DNA from: Flavobacteriaceae bacterium UBA3339
GTDB lineage: Bacteria > Bacteroidota > Bacteroidia > Flavobacteriales > Flavobacteriaceae
Reading direction: 5' to 3'
Assembly (NCBI GenBank): GCA_002360925.1
Contig: DERN01000013.1
Location: 42,138-106,137 of the forward strand
DNA: 64,000 nt
Shown: one piece after another, positions 34,379 through 44,254 of the stretch
How positions within the stretch are numbered: position 1 is the first letter of the stretch
Layout: every line of letters begins with the position of its first letter
Position numbers and translations under genes: made by a program
Notes under the pieces: model-generated
Database searches by the model: none
What the model was told of the DNA's origin: nothing
Seen by the model: the letters and a program-made list of their open reading frames with translations, nothing else

Positions 34379-35185
34379 ATGTTTAAAACAATTATTCTAT
34401 TAACAACATCATTATGCTCGTTTCATTGTTTGTCACAAAACGAAATAGAGAAAGAAAAGAAAGCGCAACGAGAAAAAATCATTCAGGAACACGTTTATGA
34501 TTGTGCCGATAAGATTAATTATCTTTTTATGATGAAAGAATACCAAGATTGTTTGGATAAAGGAATTAAAAAAGATGCTACGATTGCTTATTTATGGCAA
34601 CAAAAAGCCATGCCTTATTTTAAGGTTAAAAAGTATGAAGCTGGAATGGAATTTTTAGAAAAAGCGGTTCATTTTGATCGAAAAAGATATTTAGCTTACA
34701 AAGGTTTTATTAATTGCATTTTCGTTAAAAATTACAAACAGGCCATTACTGATTTTAACAATTGTATAAAGGAATTTGGAAATAGTTACGAAATGGATCA
34801 TTCCTACAACTTTTATATCGGACTTTCGTATTTGCAATTAAATGATTTTTCGAAAGCAGAATCGTATTTAAAAGAATCGATAAATTATCACAAAAGCATG
34901 TTTAACGAAGCTCATTATTTAGATCTTTTCTATTACGCAATAAGTCTTTATGAGCAAGAACGGTTTGATGAAGCAATTGTTTCTTTAGATGAAGCTATTT
35001 CCTTATATCCCGAGTTTTCGGACGCTATTTATTATAAAGCACTTTGCTTTTTTAAACAATCTAAAGCTCCCGAAACCTATAATCCTTTAATAAATCAAGC
35101 ATCAGAATTTGCCAAACAAGGTTTTAGTATTAATGAAGCAAATAGCGTTTATGAGCCTTATCCTTATCAAGTAAGATGGAAATAA
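34379..35185 (+). CDS. tetratricopeptide-repeat protein, exported
   Basis: 268 aa with an N-terminal signal peptide (MFKTIILLTTSLCSFHCLSQ) and at least four TPR-like helix pairs (AYLWQQKAMPYFKVKKYEAGM, SYNFYIGLSYLQLNDFSKAE, DLFYYAISLYEQERFDEAI, AIYYKALCFFKQSK). Likely periplasmic adaptor; partner unknown. Follows the T9SS protein by 39 bp and may share its transcript. Confidence 0.75.
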   Translation: MFKTIILLTTSLCSFHCLSQNEIEKEKKAQREKIIQEHVYDCADKINYLFMMKEYQDCLDKGIKKDATIAYLWQQKAMPYFKVKKYEAGMEFLEKAVHFDRKRYLAYKGFINCIFVKNYKQAITDFNNCIKEFGNSYEMDHSYNFYIGLSYLQLNDFSKAESYLKESINYHKSMFNEAHYLDLFYYAISLYEQERFDEAIVSLDEAISLYPEFSDAIYYKALCFFKQSKAPETYNPLINQASEFAKQGFSINEANSVYEPYPYQVRWK

Positions 35186-35195
35186 AAAATGTTTT

Positions 35196-36716
35196 TTATA
35201 GTTCTATTTTATAAAAAGAGCCTCGATTTTCATTTCGTTTAATAGATTGTTGAACAATTAAAATTCCGACTTGAGTCATGTTTTTTAATTCGTAGAAATC
35301 AATGTTTACTTGATGCGTTTTTTCTGTTTCTAAAACTTCTTGTTTTAAGTTTAATAAGGCTTTTAATGCTGATTTTAACTCTCTATCATTTCGAACAATT
35401 CCAGCATTTTGAATCATTGTTCTTTGTAAAAATGCTTTTTTATCTGAAAGAAACTCGTTGTTTAGCTCGATTAAATTCGTTTGGTTCGAAAGAAAAATTT
35501 GTTCCGTAAAGACTTCCTTTATTGATTGATCATTTCTTAAATAATTAAAAATTTGATTCGAATAAACCAAAGCTTCTAAAAGAGAATTCGACGCCAAACG
35601 ATTAGCTCCGTGTAAACCTGTTCTAGAACATTCGCCACAAGCAAATAAGTTTTCTATTGAAGTTTTTCCGTTTACATCAACAGCAATTCCTCCGCAAACA
35701 TAATGTTGAGCCGGCGCAACAGGAATAAAATCTTTTGAAATATCTAAACCTAATTGCTCTGTTTTTTCTAAAATATTCGGAAAATGATCTTGGAAAGCTT
35801 TTTTCTCAATATGCGAACAATCTAAATAAACGCAATTGCTTTTGGTGTTTTGCAACTCTTCTACAATACTTTTCGAAATAATATCTCGCGAAGCCAATTC
35901 GACACGTTTATCATATTTCGGCATAAAACGTTCTCCGTTTATATTTCTTAAAAATGCGCCATCGCCACGAACTGCTTCCGAAATCAAAAAAGTAGTATCT
36001 AAATTTTTACTGAATAAAGCCGTTGGATGAAACTGAATAAATTCCATATCCACAATTTCTGCATTTGCTCGGCTTGCCATTGCAATTCCGTCGCCTGTTG
36101 CAATTTTCGGATTCGTCGTATGTCCGTAAACTTGCCCAATTCCGCCACTTGCCAGAATAGTGAACTTAGAAAAAATCAAGCTTTTTTCATTTTCTTTATT
36201 TAAAACATAAACTCCAAAACAAGTATTATCTTGAACAATTAAATCTAAAACAAAGTTGTTTTCAATAATTTCAATGTTTTTAAACGATTCTGAATGCTTC
36301 AGCAACGCTTTTTCTATTTCGTAACCGGTTTCGTCTTTACTGTGAACAATTCTGTTTGTTGTATGCCCGCCTTCTTTTCCTAAAAGAAGATTTCCGTTTT
36401 CTTGATCGAAATTTGCTCCCCAATCAATTAAACTTTTTAGTTGATTTTTTCCTTCCCGAACTACTAAATCCACAACTTGTTCATTGCACAAACCGTCGCC
36501 ACAAATCAATGTGTCTTTTATATGTTGTTCGTACGAATCTTTAAAAAAGTCTGAAACAACCGCGATTCCGCCTTGCGCATATTTGGTATTCGATTCTTCT
36601 TTGTTTGATTTTGTTACAATTAAAATACTTTTATTCGGAAAGTGTTCGGCTAATTTTAAAGCTAACGACAATCCTGCAATTCCGGATCCAATGATTAAGT
36701 GATCGACTTTTTTCAT
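35196..36716 (-). CDS. nadB: L-aspartate oxidase
   Basis: 506-aa flavoprotein: Rossmann motif DHLIIGSGIAGLSLALKLA, KYAQGGIAVV, GGHTTNRIVHSKDETG, the HPTAL motif and AC GECSRTGLHGANRLASNSLLEALV near residue 370. Oxidises L-aspartate to iminoaspartate, the first step of de novo NAD synthesis. Pairs with nadA 9 bp upstream on the same strand; no nadC is present here. Confidence 0.95.
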   Translation of the reverse strand: MKKVDHLIIGSGIAGLSLALKLAEHFPNKSILIVTKSNKEESNTKYAQGGIAVVSDFFKDSYEQHIKDTLICGDGLCNEQVVDLVVREGKNQLKSLIDWGANFDQENGNLLLGKEGGHTTNRIVHSKDETGYEIEKALLKHSESFKNIEIIENNFVLDLIVQDNTCFGVYVLNKENEKSLIFSKFTILASGGIGQVYGHTTNPKIATGDGIAMASRANAEIVDMEFIQFHPTALFSKNLDTTFLISEAVRGDGAFLRNINGERFMPKYDKRVELASRDIISKSIVEELQNTKSNCVYLDCSHIEKKAFQDHFPNILEKTEQLGLDISKDFIPVAPAQHYVCGGIAVDVNGKTSIENLFACGECSRTGLHGANRLASNSLLEALVYSNQIFNYLRNDQSIKEVFTEQIFLSNQTNLIELNNEFLSDKKAFLQRTMIQNAGIVRNDRELKSALKALLNLKQEVLETEKTHQVNIDFYELKNMTQVGILIVQQSIKRNENRGSFYKIEL

Positions 36717-36725
36717 GAGTTCTTT

Positions 36726-37652
36726 TTATGATAAAGACAGCATTCGATCAATAGGAATCAAAGCTTTTTCTCTTAATTCATCCGAAATAAAAATCTCATT
36801 TGTTTCATTCAACAAACAATCATAAAGTTTTTCGAGCGTGTTTAATTTCATGAATTTACATTCGCTGCAAGCACACGTATTATCTTCAAGAGCCGGCGCA
36901 GGAATTAAGGTTTTATTTGGAACTTCTTCAGTCATTTTATGTAAAATTCCGACTTCAGTAGCTATAATAAACGTACTTTTCGGACTGTTTTTTACGTAAC
37001 GAATCATTTCGGAAGTTGAACCAATAAAATTCGAAATCTTTAAAATATGTTCTTCAGATTCGGGATGCGCTACAATTTCGGTTCCTGGATATTCTTTGTA
37101 TAAATTGATTAATTTATCGATCGAAAAAGCTTCATGCACAATACAAGATCCTTCCCACAATAACATATTTCGTCCTGTTTTTTGATTGATATAATGTCCT
37201 AAATTTTTATCTGGAGCAAAAATAATCGGAGTTTCAAAAGGAACCGATTCCACAATTTTTAATGCATTTGCCGAAGTACACACAATATCGGTTAAAGCCT
37301 TGATTTCGGCAGAACAATTGATGTATGAAATAACCAAATGATTGGGATGTTCTTCTTTAAATTTCTTGAATAAATCGGGCGGACACGAATCAGATAAGGA
37401 ACAACCTGCATTTAAATCGGGAATAAAAACTCGTTTTTGGGGATTTAGTATTTTAGCCGTTTCTGCCATAAAATGAACTCCAGCAAAAACAATAACATCC
37501 GCATCGGTTCCTTTTGCATTTTGAGATAACCCCAAGCTATCGCCAACATAATCAGCAATATCCTGAATACTTGGATCTTGATAATAATGTGCTAAAATAA
37601 CGGCTTTTTTCTCTTTTTTAAGTTTCTTTATTTTGTCAATTAACGTGTTCAT
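36726..37652 (-). CDS. nadA: quinolinate synthase
   Basis: 308-aa [4Fe-4S] enzyme condensing iminoaspartate with dihydroxyacetone phosphate. Motifs: VILAHYYQDPSIQDIADYVGDSL, cysteines in NAGCSLSDSCPPDL and VCTSANA, VAHPESEEH, and the C-terminal CACSECKFMKLN. Length normal. Followed by nadB after 9 bp, a conserved pair. Confidence 0.95.
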   Translation of the reverse strand: MNTLIDKIKKLKKEKKAVILAHYYQDPSIQDIADYVGDSLGLSQNAKGTDADVIVFAGVHFMAETAKILNPQKRVFIPDLNAGCSLSDSCPPDLFKKFKEEHPNHLVISYINCSAEIKALTDIVCTSANALKIVESVPFETPIIFAPDKNLGHYINQKTGRNMLLWEGSCIVHEAFSIDKLINLYKEYPGTEIVAHPESEEHILKISNFIGSTSEMIRYVKNSPKSTFIIATEVGILHKMTEEVPNKTLIPAPALEDNTCACSECKFMKLNTLEKLYDCLLNETNEIFISDELREKALIPIDRMLSLS

Positions 37653-37845
37653 TCTAAGCTTTTAAAAAAATCTGAGTAAAATTAAAAGCTATATTATTTT
37701 TAAAAGATGATTTTAATCATACAAACAGATTCGAAAGATGATTTTATAAATCAACTTATAAATTATGTAAATGATTTTAGAAATGATGTAAAAACCATCG
37801 CACTGAGAATGATTATCTTTACAAAGAATAAAAATCAACAATACT

Positions 37846-40248
37846 ATGAAAACCAGATATAAAATAAACGAGATGACGTGTAGCGGTTGCCAAGCAAAAG
37901 TTACCGAAGCGTTGCAAACTGTTGCGAAAAACGTAGAAGTAAGTTTGCATCCGGCAGAAGCTATAGTTGAGTCTGACAAAAAAATTCCGTTAGAAGATTT
38001 ACAACACGCACTTTCACATAAAGGTCCGTATACAATTCAGGAAATTACTGAAAATGAAGATGGAAGCGAAGAAGTTTCGGAAATTGCGCATCATGCCATG
38101 CATCATCATCACGATCAAAACGAACCACCAAAACAATTAGAACATTTGGTTGGTAAATATTATTGTCCCATGTTATGCGAAGGCGATAAAGTTTACGACA
38201 GCAATGTAGGTTGCCCAATTTGCGGAATGGATTTAGTTAAAATTGGCGGTTCTGGTGGAGATAATGAAGAAGTAAATCATTTAAAAAAACTGTTTTATCA
38301 ATCTTTAATTATCACGATTCCTATTTTTATAATTGCCATGTTTGGTATGAGTCACGATAGTTTTATTTATAAGATTATTCCGTTTAATGTTTCGCTTTGG
38401 CTTCAGTTTATTGGCGCAACCGCAGTTTTATACATTGGTCGAAATTATTTAAAACGTGCTTGGGTTTCGTTCAAAACCTGGAACTTAAACATGTTTAGTT
38501 TAATTGGGTTAGGAGCCATTGCTGCGTATATTTTTTCACTTTTTGTATTATTAAATCCGCATACTTTTCATTCTGCCGAACATTTACCGATTTATTTTGA
38601 AAGTGTTGCCGTTATTTTTACTTTAATGATTTTAGGACAATGGTTAGAAGCTCGTGCGCATCAAAAAACAAAATCGTCGGTAGAACATTTACTAAACCTT
38701 GTTCCACAAAAAGCAACATTAATAATCAACGGAAATTCGACCGAAATTGATGTAGATCAAGTTAAAATCAATGATGAATTATTAGTAAAACCGGGAGAAA
38801 AAATTCCAGCAGACGGAATCATTATTTCGGGACACACTTCGATAAACGAAGCTTTATTAACCGGAGAACCTTTACCGGTTGAGAAAAAAGAAAACGACGA
38901 AGTTTTAGCAGGAAGCGTAAATACCGATCAATCGTTTCACATGAAAGCAACCCGAATCGGACAAACCACAACAATTGCGCAAATTGTAGAAATGGTAAAT
39001 AAAGCCAGTTTATCGCGCGCGCCAATTCAACGATTAGCAGATAAAATTTCTGCTTATTTTGTTCCAATTGTGGTTTTAATTGCTTTGCTTACATTCGCTT
39101 ATTGGGGCTTTATTTCGAAAGAAGCTTCGCTCCTATTTGGTTTGCAAAATGCCATTGCGGTTTTAATCATTGCATGTCCGTGTGCTTTAGGATTAGCAAC
39201 TCCGGTTTCGATTTCAATGGGAATTGGTAAAGGTGCCGAATACGGAGTTTTAATTAAAAAAGCCGAAGCTTTAGAAGGTTTACAAAACGCGAATACCGTT
39301 ATTACCGATAAAACAGGAACTTTGACCGAAGGAAAACCTTCTTTAGAGCAAATTGTGACTTTATCAACTATTTCGGAACAAGAATTGATTCAAATTACAG
39401 CCGAATTAAATGCAAGTAGCGAACATCCGATTGCGCATGCATTTCAAGAAAAAGCACGTTCGTTAAACATTCCGTTTAAACCAAATAAAATGGTAGCAAA
39501 TGTTCAAGGAAAAGGAATTCAAGGAATGGTTAACGGGAAAAAAGTCTTATTAGGAAACGAAGCGTTGTTAAAACAAAATAATATCGAAATTCCTTCTACA
39601 ATTTTAAATCAAGTCGAAAAGATTCAAGCCGAAGGAAAAACCGTTTCGTATGTTGTAACAAATAATGAAATTTCAGGTTTAGCGGTGATTCATGATGCTA
39701 TAAAACCCGAAGTAAAAGAAACAATCGATTTTCTTCATTCAAAAAACATCGAAATCATCATGCTTACAGGCGATCATCAACATACAGCCCAAGCAATTGC
39801 CAAACAAATCGGAATCGATAAAGTAATGGCGCAACAATTACCCGAAGACAAATTACATGAATTGGAAAGTCTTCAAAAAGAAGGAAAAACCGTTATTATG
39901 ATTGGCGACGGAATTAACGATGCGCCCGCTTTAGCTAAAGCCGATATTGGAATTGCAATGGGAAGCGGATCGGATTTAGCTCAAGATTTTTCGAAAATTA
40001 CGTTGTTAAATAGTTCATTTGCAAACTTGAAAAAAGCGTATGTTTTAAGCGAAAAAGTGATGCAAAACATTAAACAGAATTTATTCTTTGCCTTTATCTA
40101 TAATATTATTGGAATTGCTATTGCAACCGGCGTTTTATATTACGCAACCGGAACTTTGCTTTCACCAATGATCGCGGCTTTAGCAATGTGTTTAAGTTCG
40201 GTTTCGGTTATCACGAATGCTCTGCGTTTAAGAAAATTAAAATTATAG
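37846..40248 (+). CDS. copA: copper-translocating P-type ATPase
   Basis: 800 aa: N-terminal HMA domain with MTCSGCQ (residues 9-14), a His-rich patch (HHAMHHHHD), a heavy-metal-binding domain (YYCPMLCEGDKVYDSNVGCPICGMDLV), about eight membrane helices, TGEPLPVEK, the transport motif ACPCALGLATP, phosphorylation site DKTGT and GDGINDAPAL. The CPC motif and Cys/His-rich N-terminus point to Cu(I) export. Upstream TATCTTTA resembles a -7 box. The HMA-AraC regulator 6 kb upstream may be related functionally (inference). Confidence 0.93.
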   Translation: MKTRYKINEMTCSGCQAKVTEALQTVAKNVEVSLHPAEAIVESDKKIPLEDLQHALSHKGPYTIQEITENEDGSEEVSEIAHHAMHHHHDQNEPPKQLEHLVGKYYCPMLCEGDKVYDSNVGCPICGMDLVKIGGSGGDNEEVNHLKKLFYQSLIITIPIFIIAMFGMSHDSFIYKIIPFNVSLWLQFIGATAVLYIGRNYLKRAWVSFKTWNLNMFSLIGLGAIAAYIFSLFVLLNPHTFHSAEHLPIYFESVAVIFTLMILGQWLEARAHQKTKSSVEHLLNLVPQKATLIINGNSTEIDVDQVKINDELLVKPGEKIPADGIIISGHTSINEALLTGEPLPVEKKENDEVLAGSVNTDQSFHMKATRIGQTTTIAQIVEMVNKASLSRAPIQRLADKISAYFVPIVVLIALLTFAYWGFISKEASLLFGLQNAIAVLIIACPCALGLATPVSISMGIGKGAEYGVLIKKAEALEGLQNANTVITDKTGTLTEGKPSLEQIVTLSTISEQELIQITAELNASSEHPIAHAFQEKARSLNIPFKPNKMVANVQGKGIQGMVNGKKVLLGNEALLKQNNIEIPSTILNQVEKIQAEGKTVSYVVTNNEISGLAVIHDAIKPEVKETIDFLHSKNIEIIMLTGDHQHTAQAIAKQIGIDKVMAQQLPEDKLHELESLQKEGKTVIMIGDGINDAPALAKADIGIAMGSGSDLAQDFSKITLLNSSFANLKKAYVLSEKVMQNIKQNLFFAFIYNIIGIAIATGVLYYATGTLLSPMIAALAMCLSSVSVITNALRLRKLKL

Positions 40249-40308
40249 ATTTTTGCGAATCGTTAAAAAATGACGTACTTTCGCTACACTTAATTTTTTA
40301 AAATCAAC

Positions 40309-41391
40309 ATGAAACAAGTTCCTTTAAACCATGTACACGAAGCTTTAGGAGCAAAAATGGTTCCTTTTGCAGGATTTAATATGCCCGTTCAATACGAAGG
40401 CGTAAATATTGAACACGAAACCGTGCGTAACGGCGTTGGAGTTTTTGACGTATCGCATATGGGATTATTTAAAATTTCGGGCGAAAATGCTTTGGCTTTA
40501 GTTCAAAGAGTTACTTCGAACGATGCAAGTACAATGGTCGACGGAAAAGCACAATACAGCTATTTACCGAACGAAAAAGGCGGAATTGTTGATGATATCA
40601 TCACGTATAAAGTTAGCGACACAGAATATTTAATGGTTGTAAATGCTTCGAATATCGATAAAGATTTCGAATGGATTTCTTCTCAAAACACGATGAAGGC
40701 AGAATTCGAAAATCTTTCTGATGCTTATTCTTTATTGGCAATTCAAGGTCCAAAAGCAAATGAATCTATGCAAAGTTTGACTGATGTAAACTTGACTGAT
40801 TTAAAATTCTACAGTTTTACAATCGGAACTTTTGCTGGAGTTGAAAACGTAATTATTTCGGCTACGGGTTATACAGGTTCGGGCGGATTTGAATTATACG
40901 TTAAAAACGAAGATATCGAAAAAGTATGGAATGCTATTTTTGAAGCAGGAAAAGATTGGAATATTAAACCAATTGGTTTGGCTGCACGCGATACTTTACG
41001 TTTAGAAATGGGATATTGCTTATACGGAAACGAAATTAATGACGAAACTTCGCCTTTAGAAGCAGGTTTAGGTTGGGTAACTAAATTCACGAAAGATTTC
41101 GTTAACAGCGCGAACATTAAAGCTGAAAAAGAAGCAGGAATTAAAAATAAATTAATCGGTTTTGAATTGATCGAAAGAGGGATTCCTCGTCACGATTACG
41201 AAATCGTTGATGCAGAAGGAAACATTATTGGAAAAGTAACTTCCGGAACACAATCTCCTTCTTTAGGAAAAGGAATCGGAATGGGTTATGTAACAAAAGA
41301 TTTTGCTGCAGAAGGTTCTGAAATTTACATTCGTATTCGTAAAAACGATGTAAAAGCAATGATTGTTAAAACACCTTTTTATAAGAAATAA
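40309..41391 (+). CDS. gcvT: glycine cleavage system T protein (aminomethyltransferase)
   Basis: 360 aa with the folate-binding fold: LGAKMVPFAGFNMPVQYEG, FDVSHMGLFKI, GGIVDDIITYKV, RDTLRLEMGYCLYGNEI and the C-terminal barrel TSGTQSPSLGKGIGMGYV. Transfers the methylene group of the H-protein-bound intermediate to tetrahydrofolate, releasing ammonia. Monocistronic; a TACTTTCG near-consensus box lies about 30 bp upstream, and a bidirectional terminator follows. Confidence 0.95.
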   Translation: MKQVPLNHVHEALGAKMVPFAGFNMPVQYEGVNIEHETVRNGVGVFDVSHMGLFKISGENALALVQRVTSNDASTMVDGKAQYSYLPNEKGGIVDDIITYKVSDTEYLMVVNASNIDKDFEWISSQNTMKAEFENLSDAYSLLAIQGPKANESMQSLTDVNLTDLKFYSFTIGTFAGVENVIISATGYTGSGGFELYVKNEDIEKVWNAIFEAGKDWNIKPIGLAARDTLRLEMGYCLYGNEINDETSPLEAGLGWVTKFTKDFVNSANIKAEKEAGIKNKLIGFELIERGIPRHDYEIVDAEGNIIGKVTSGTQSPSLGKGIGMGYVTKDFAAEGSEIYIRIRKNDVKAMIVKTPFYKK

Positions 41392-41411
41392 TACTTCTAA
41401 AAATTTAAAAT

Positions 41412-41439
41412 AAAACCCTGATTTATAAATCGGGGTTTT
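41412..41439. terminator. bidirectional terminator between gcvT and the barrel-protein genes
   Basis: AAAACCC...GGGTTTT with inner GATTTATAAATC, one T-G mismatch, T-tracts on both sides. Confidence 0.75.
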
Positions 41440-41442
41440 ATT

Positions 41443-42063
41443 TTAATTATCGTTTCGAGATTTAGAGCCTAATTTAAAGACTGCTTTTACATTAAAGCCT
41501 CCTAAAACACTGCTCATAAAGTCTCCTTGTTTAAAATTGCTGTTCACACCAAACTGTTGTTGATAATTTAGTTGAACACCAAAAGAATCATTAATATAGA
41601 ATTTATATCCAACTCCAGCTCCAAGAGCTACATGAACAGGATTTATAAACTGAGTTACATCAACACCATCTGAATTTGCCGAAGTTAAAAAAGCAACTGT
41701 TGGTCCAAAATTAATATTCCAATTTCGTTTTTTACCAAAATGTATATTTGCATGTAAAGGTACCGCTACAAAATTTAGTTTTTCATCTATTTTTTCACGG
41801 TCACCAAAATATTTAGCTTCAGTTGTTCCAAACCTTTGATATTCTACTCCGGTTCTAATACTCCATTTCTCATTCAAATAAAAATCACCATTAACTCCAA
41901 AATATACGCTATATCTTGGTTCGTAAACAATTCCACCGGTACTTCCATAATAACTCGATGTAGAAAATCCAACAAAAGGCGAAACTTCTATTTCCCCTTT
42001 TTCTCTAATTTGTGCATGTGAAGCACAACTAAATAGTAATGCAATTAAAAGTGTTTTTTTCAT
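41443..42063 (-). CDS. outer-membrane beta-barrel protein, paralogue 1
   Basis: 206 aa: signal peptide, then alternating aromatic/Gly strands of an eight-stranded OmpX/OmpW-like or porin-family barrel (SPFVGFSTSSYYGSTGG, WSIRTGVEYQRFGT, ANIHFGKKRNWNINFGP, GVGYKFYINDSFGVQLNYQQQFG) and a strand-forming C-terminus. No catalytic motif. Closely resembles the next gene (42094-42771). Confidence 0.8.
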   Translation of the reverse strand: MKKTLLIALLFSCASHAQIREKGEIEVSPFVGFSTSSYYGSTGGIVYEPRYSVYFGVNGDFYLNEKWSIRTGVEYQRFGTTEAKYFGDREKIDEKLNFVAVPLHANIHFGKKRNWNINFGPTVAFLTSANSDGVDVTQFINPVHVALGAGVGYKFYINDSFGVQLNYQQQFGVNSNFKQGDFMSSVLGGFNVKAVFKLGSKSRNDN

Positions 42064-42093
42064 ATTTCTAAATGCTAAAAATGTTTTTAAAAG

Positions 42094-42771
42094 TTAGTCT
42101 TTGTTTTGTTTATGTCCTAATCTAAAAATTAAACTTACAGCAAATGATCCAAAATTATTTCGAATATCATCATTGTCGTGGTAGTAATAATCGTAATAAT
42201 AATTATTGTAGTAATTATAATCCGAATAACGATTCGCTCTTGTAAGCCCAATTAAATGATTGTATTGCAATCCTAAAGCCATAAAATCATTTAACTGAAT
42301 CTTATGCCCGATACCAAAACCAAAACCGAGTTGAAAATTGTTTACTGAGTTTTCAATATTTTGATTTACATACGAATTACTTTCCGACTCAGCATTTAGC
42401 AAAAAACTAAATGAAGGTCCAAAATGAGCATTCCAATTTTTCTTTCTTCCAAAATGAATATTCGCATGTACAGGAAGCGTCAAATAATCTAGACGTTCAG
42501 TTGTCCATCCAGGCGACGTATAATATTCAGTTCCCATTATTTGATAATGCAATCCAGAACGAAGACTCCAATTTTTAGAAAAGTAAACATCTAAATCGAC
42601 TCCAACTGTTGAAGAAACAATCGGATCATTTGAAGAATATCCATAATCTGAAACATAATTCGAAAATGCAACACCTATAACCGGAGCAACTTCCAGAGTT
42701 CCTTTACTAGATGTTTGTGCGTTTATTACTAAAGAAGTAAACAATCCTGAGATTAGTAATATTTTTTTCAT
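42094..42771 (-). CDS. outer-membrane beta-barrel protein, paralogue 2
   Basis: 225 aa with signal peptide and the same strand pattern as its neighbour: WSLRSGLHYQIMGT, VHANIHFGRKKNWNAHFGP and a GFGIGHKIQLNDFMALGLQYNHLIG strand pair. It carries an extra Tyr/Asn/Asp-rich loop (SDYNYYNNYYYDYYYHDND), probably surface exposed. The pair is read as a tandem duplication, 30 bp apart. Function unknown. Confidence 0.8.
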   Translation of the reverse strand: MKKILLISGLFTSLVINAQTSSKGTLEVAPVIGVAFSNYVSDYGYSSNDPIVSSTVGVDLDVYFSKNWSLRSGLHYQIMGTEYYTSPGWTTERLDYLTLPVHANIHFGRKKNWNAHFGPSFSFLLNAESESNSYVNQNIENSVNNFQLGFGFGIGHKIQLNDFMALGLQYNHLIGLTRANRYSDYNYYNNYYYDYYYHDNDDIRNNFGSFAVSLIFRLGHKQNKD

Positions 42772-42843
42772 AAATGTATATTAATTTTAAGTAAATATAA
42801 TTATAATTTGGAAAGTTTTGATTTATTGATTCTTTTATAAAAT

Positions 42844-42869
42844 AAAAACCTCCTAATTAGGAGGTTTTT
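42844..42869. terminator. intrinsic terminator
   Basis: AAAAACCTCC/GGAGGTTTTT around TAATTA, in the gap between the barrel genes and the aminotransferase. On the minus strand it ends the aminotransferase transcript. Confidence 0.75.
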
Positions 42870-42963
42870 ATTTTATATATTTAAAGCTAAACGTTGCATT
42901 TTAAAGTAAAACACTAATAGATTGCGTGTTACAAATATGTAAGTAATACTATTTTAAGATTTC

Positions 42964-44157
42964 CTACCCTGCCAAAGCTTCTTTTATTCTTCTGTAGGCT
43001 TCTATTAAAAGTTCTTCGCTTGTTGCGTAGGACATACGAATACAGTTTGCGTTTCCGAATGCGGCTCCTGTAACAGTTGCAACATTTGCTTCTTCTAAAA
43101 GATACATTGCTAAATCGTCGGCATCTTTAATTAATCGACCTTTTAATGTTTTTTCAAAATAGAACGAAACATCTGGGAAAGTATAAAAAGCACCTTCTGG
43201 TTTGTTTACTTTTAGTCCAGGAATATCATTAATTAAATCAATTACTAAGTCGCGACGTTTATGAAAAGCTTCGACCATATATTTAATTTCAGATGGATCT
43301 GCTTCTAAAGCCGTAATTGTTGCACGTTGTGCAATTGAATTTGCTCCACTTGTAACTTGTCCTTGCAGTTTTGTACATGCTTTCGCAATCTCTTCTGGCG
43401 CGCCAATATAACCAATTCTCCAGCCAGTCATTGCAAATGCTTTCGCAACTCCATTTACTGTAATTGTTCTTTCAAACATTCCCGGAATTGAAGCAATACT
43501 ACAAAATGTTCCCGCAAAATTAATGTGCTCATAGATTTCGTCCGAAACAATATAAATGTTCGGATATTTTTCTAAAACTTTTGCCAATGCTGTTAATTCT
43601 TCTTTATTATAAACCGATCCTGAAGGATTGCAAGGCGAACTAAACCACATCATTTTAGTTTTGGGTGTAATAGCAGCCTCTAATTGTTCTGGCGTGATTT
43701 TAAAATCAGATTCAACACTTGTAGGAACCTCAACCGGAATTCCTCCTGCCATTTTCACAATTTCCGAATAACTAACCCAAAAAGGAGCAGGTAAAATTAC
43801 TTCATCTCCTTCATTAATCATTGCTTGTGCAATATTGTACAATGATTGTTTCGCTCCAGTAGAAACTACGATATTTGATGGAATATAATCCAAGTCGTTA
43901 TCGCGCTTAAACTTTTTAATAATCGCTTGTTTTAACTCAGGATATCCGTCAACAGGCGAATAGGTACTCCAATTTTCATCAATCGCAACTTTTGCTGCTT
44001 CTTTAATAAAATCGGGCGTATTAAAATCGGGTTCTCCCAAGCTCAAACTGATAATATCTTTTCCTAAAGCTTTTAATTCTCTTGCTTTTGCAGCCATTGC
44101 TAAAGTCTGAGAAACAGACAAATTTTTAATTCTGTCCGATAACACGTTTGCACTCAT
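42964..44157 (-). CDS. pyridoxal-phosphate aspartate aminotransferase family protein
   Basis: 397-aa class I/II aminotransferase. Motifs: SLGEPDFNTPDFI near residue 40, FSSPCNPSGSVY, SDEIYEHINFAG, the PLP lysine in VNGVAKAFAMTGWRIGYIGAP, and RMSYATSEE. The sequence fits the Igamma aspartate/prephenate aminotransferase group; whether it uses aspartate, prephenate or both cannot be told. Divergent from rsmG, each with its own -7 box. Confidence 0.92.
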   Translation of the reverse strand: MSANVLSDRIKNLSVSQTLAMAAKARELKALGKDIISLSLGEPDFNTPDFIKEAAKVAIDENWSTYSPVDGYPELKQAIIKKFKRDNDLDYIPSNIVVSTGAKQSLYNIAQAMINEGDEVILPAPFWVSYSEIVKMAGGIPVEVPTSVESDFKITPEQLEAAITPKTKMMWFSSPCNPSGSVYNKEELTALAKVLEKYPNIYIVSDEIYEHINFAGTFCSIASIPGMFERTITVNGVAKAFAMTGWRIGYIGAPEEIAKACTKLQGQVTSGANSIAQRATITALEADPSEIKYMVEAFHKRRDLVIDLINDIPGLKVNKPEGAFYTFPDVSFYFEKTLKGRLIKDADDLAMYLLEEANVATVTGAAFGNANCIRMSYATSEELLIEAYRRIKEALAG

Positions 44158-44181
44158 TGTACTAAAAATATTTTATTGCGC

Positions 44182-44189
44182 CAAAGTTA
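44182..44189 (-). promoter_or_regulatory. -7 box of the aminotransferase gene
   Basis: TAACTTTG on the minus strand, 24 bp before the start; a TTG lies 24 bp further, slightly beyond the ideal range. Confidence 0.5.
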
Positions 44190-44232
44190 CTTAAAACAAC
44201 AAACTATATAAAACAATTCATTTAAAATTGCC

Positions 44233-44240
44233 TATTTTTG
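44233..44240 (+). promoter_or_regulatory. -7 box of rsmG
   Basis: TATTTTTG, 14 bp before the ATG at 44255. It decides that start over a TTG at 44228. Confidence 0.5.
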
Positions 44241-44254
44241 CAAAAAATAATTCT

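Noticed and set aside
42175..42245. Tyr/Asn-rich codon stretch as a repeat element
   Set aside because: It lies in frame inside the second barrel gene and encodes a probable surface loop; no separate repeat structure is needed.
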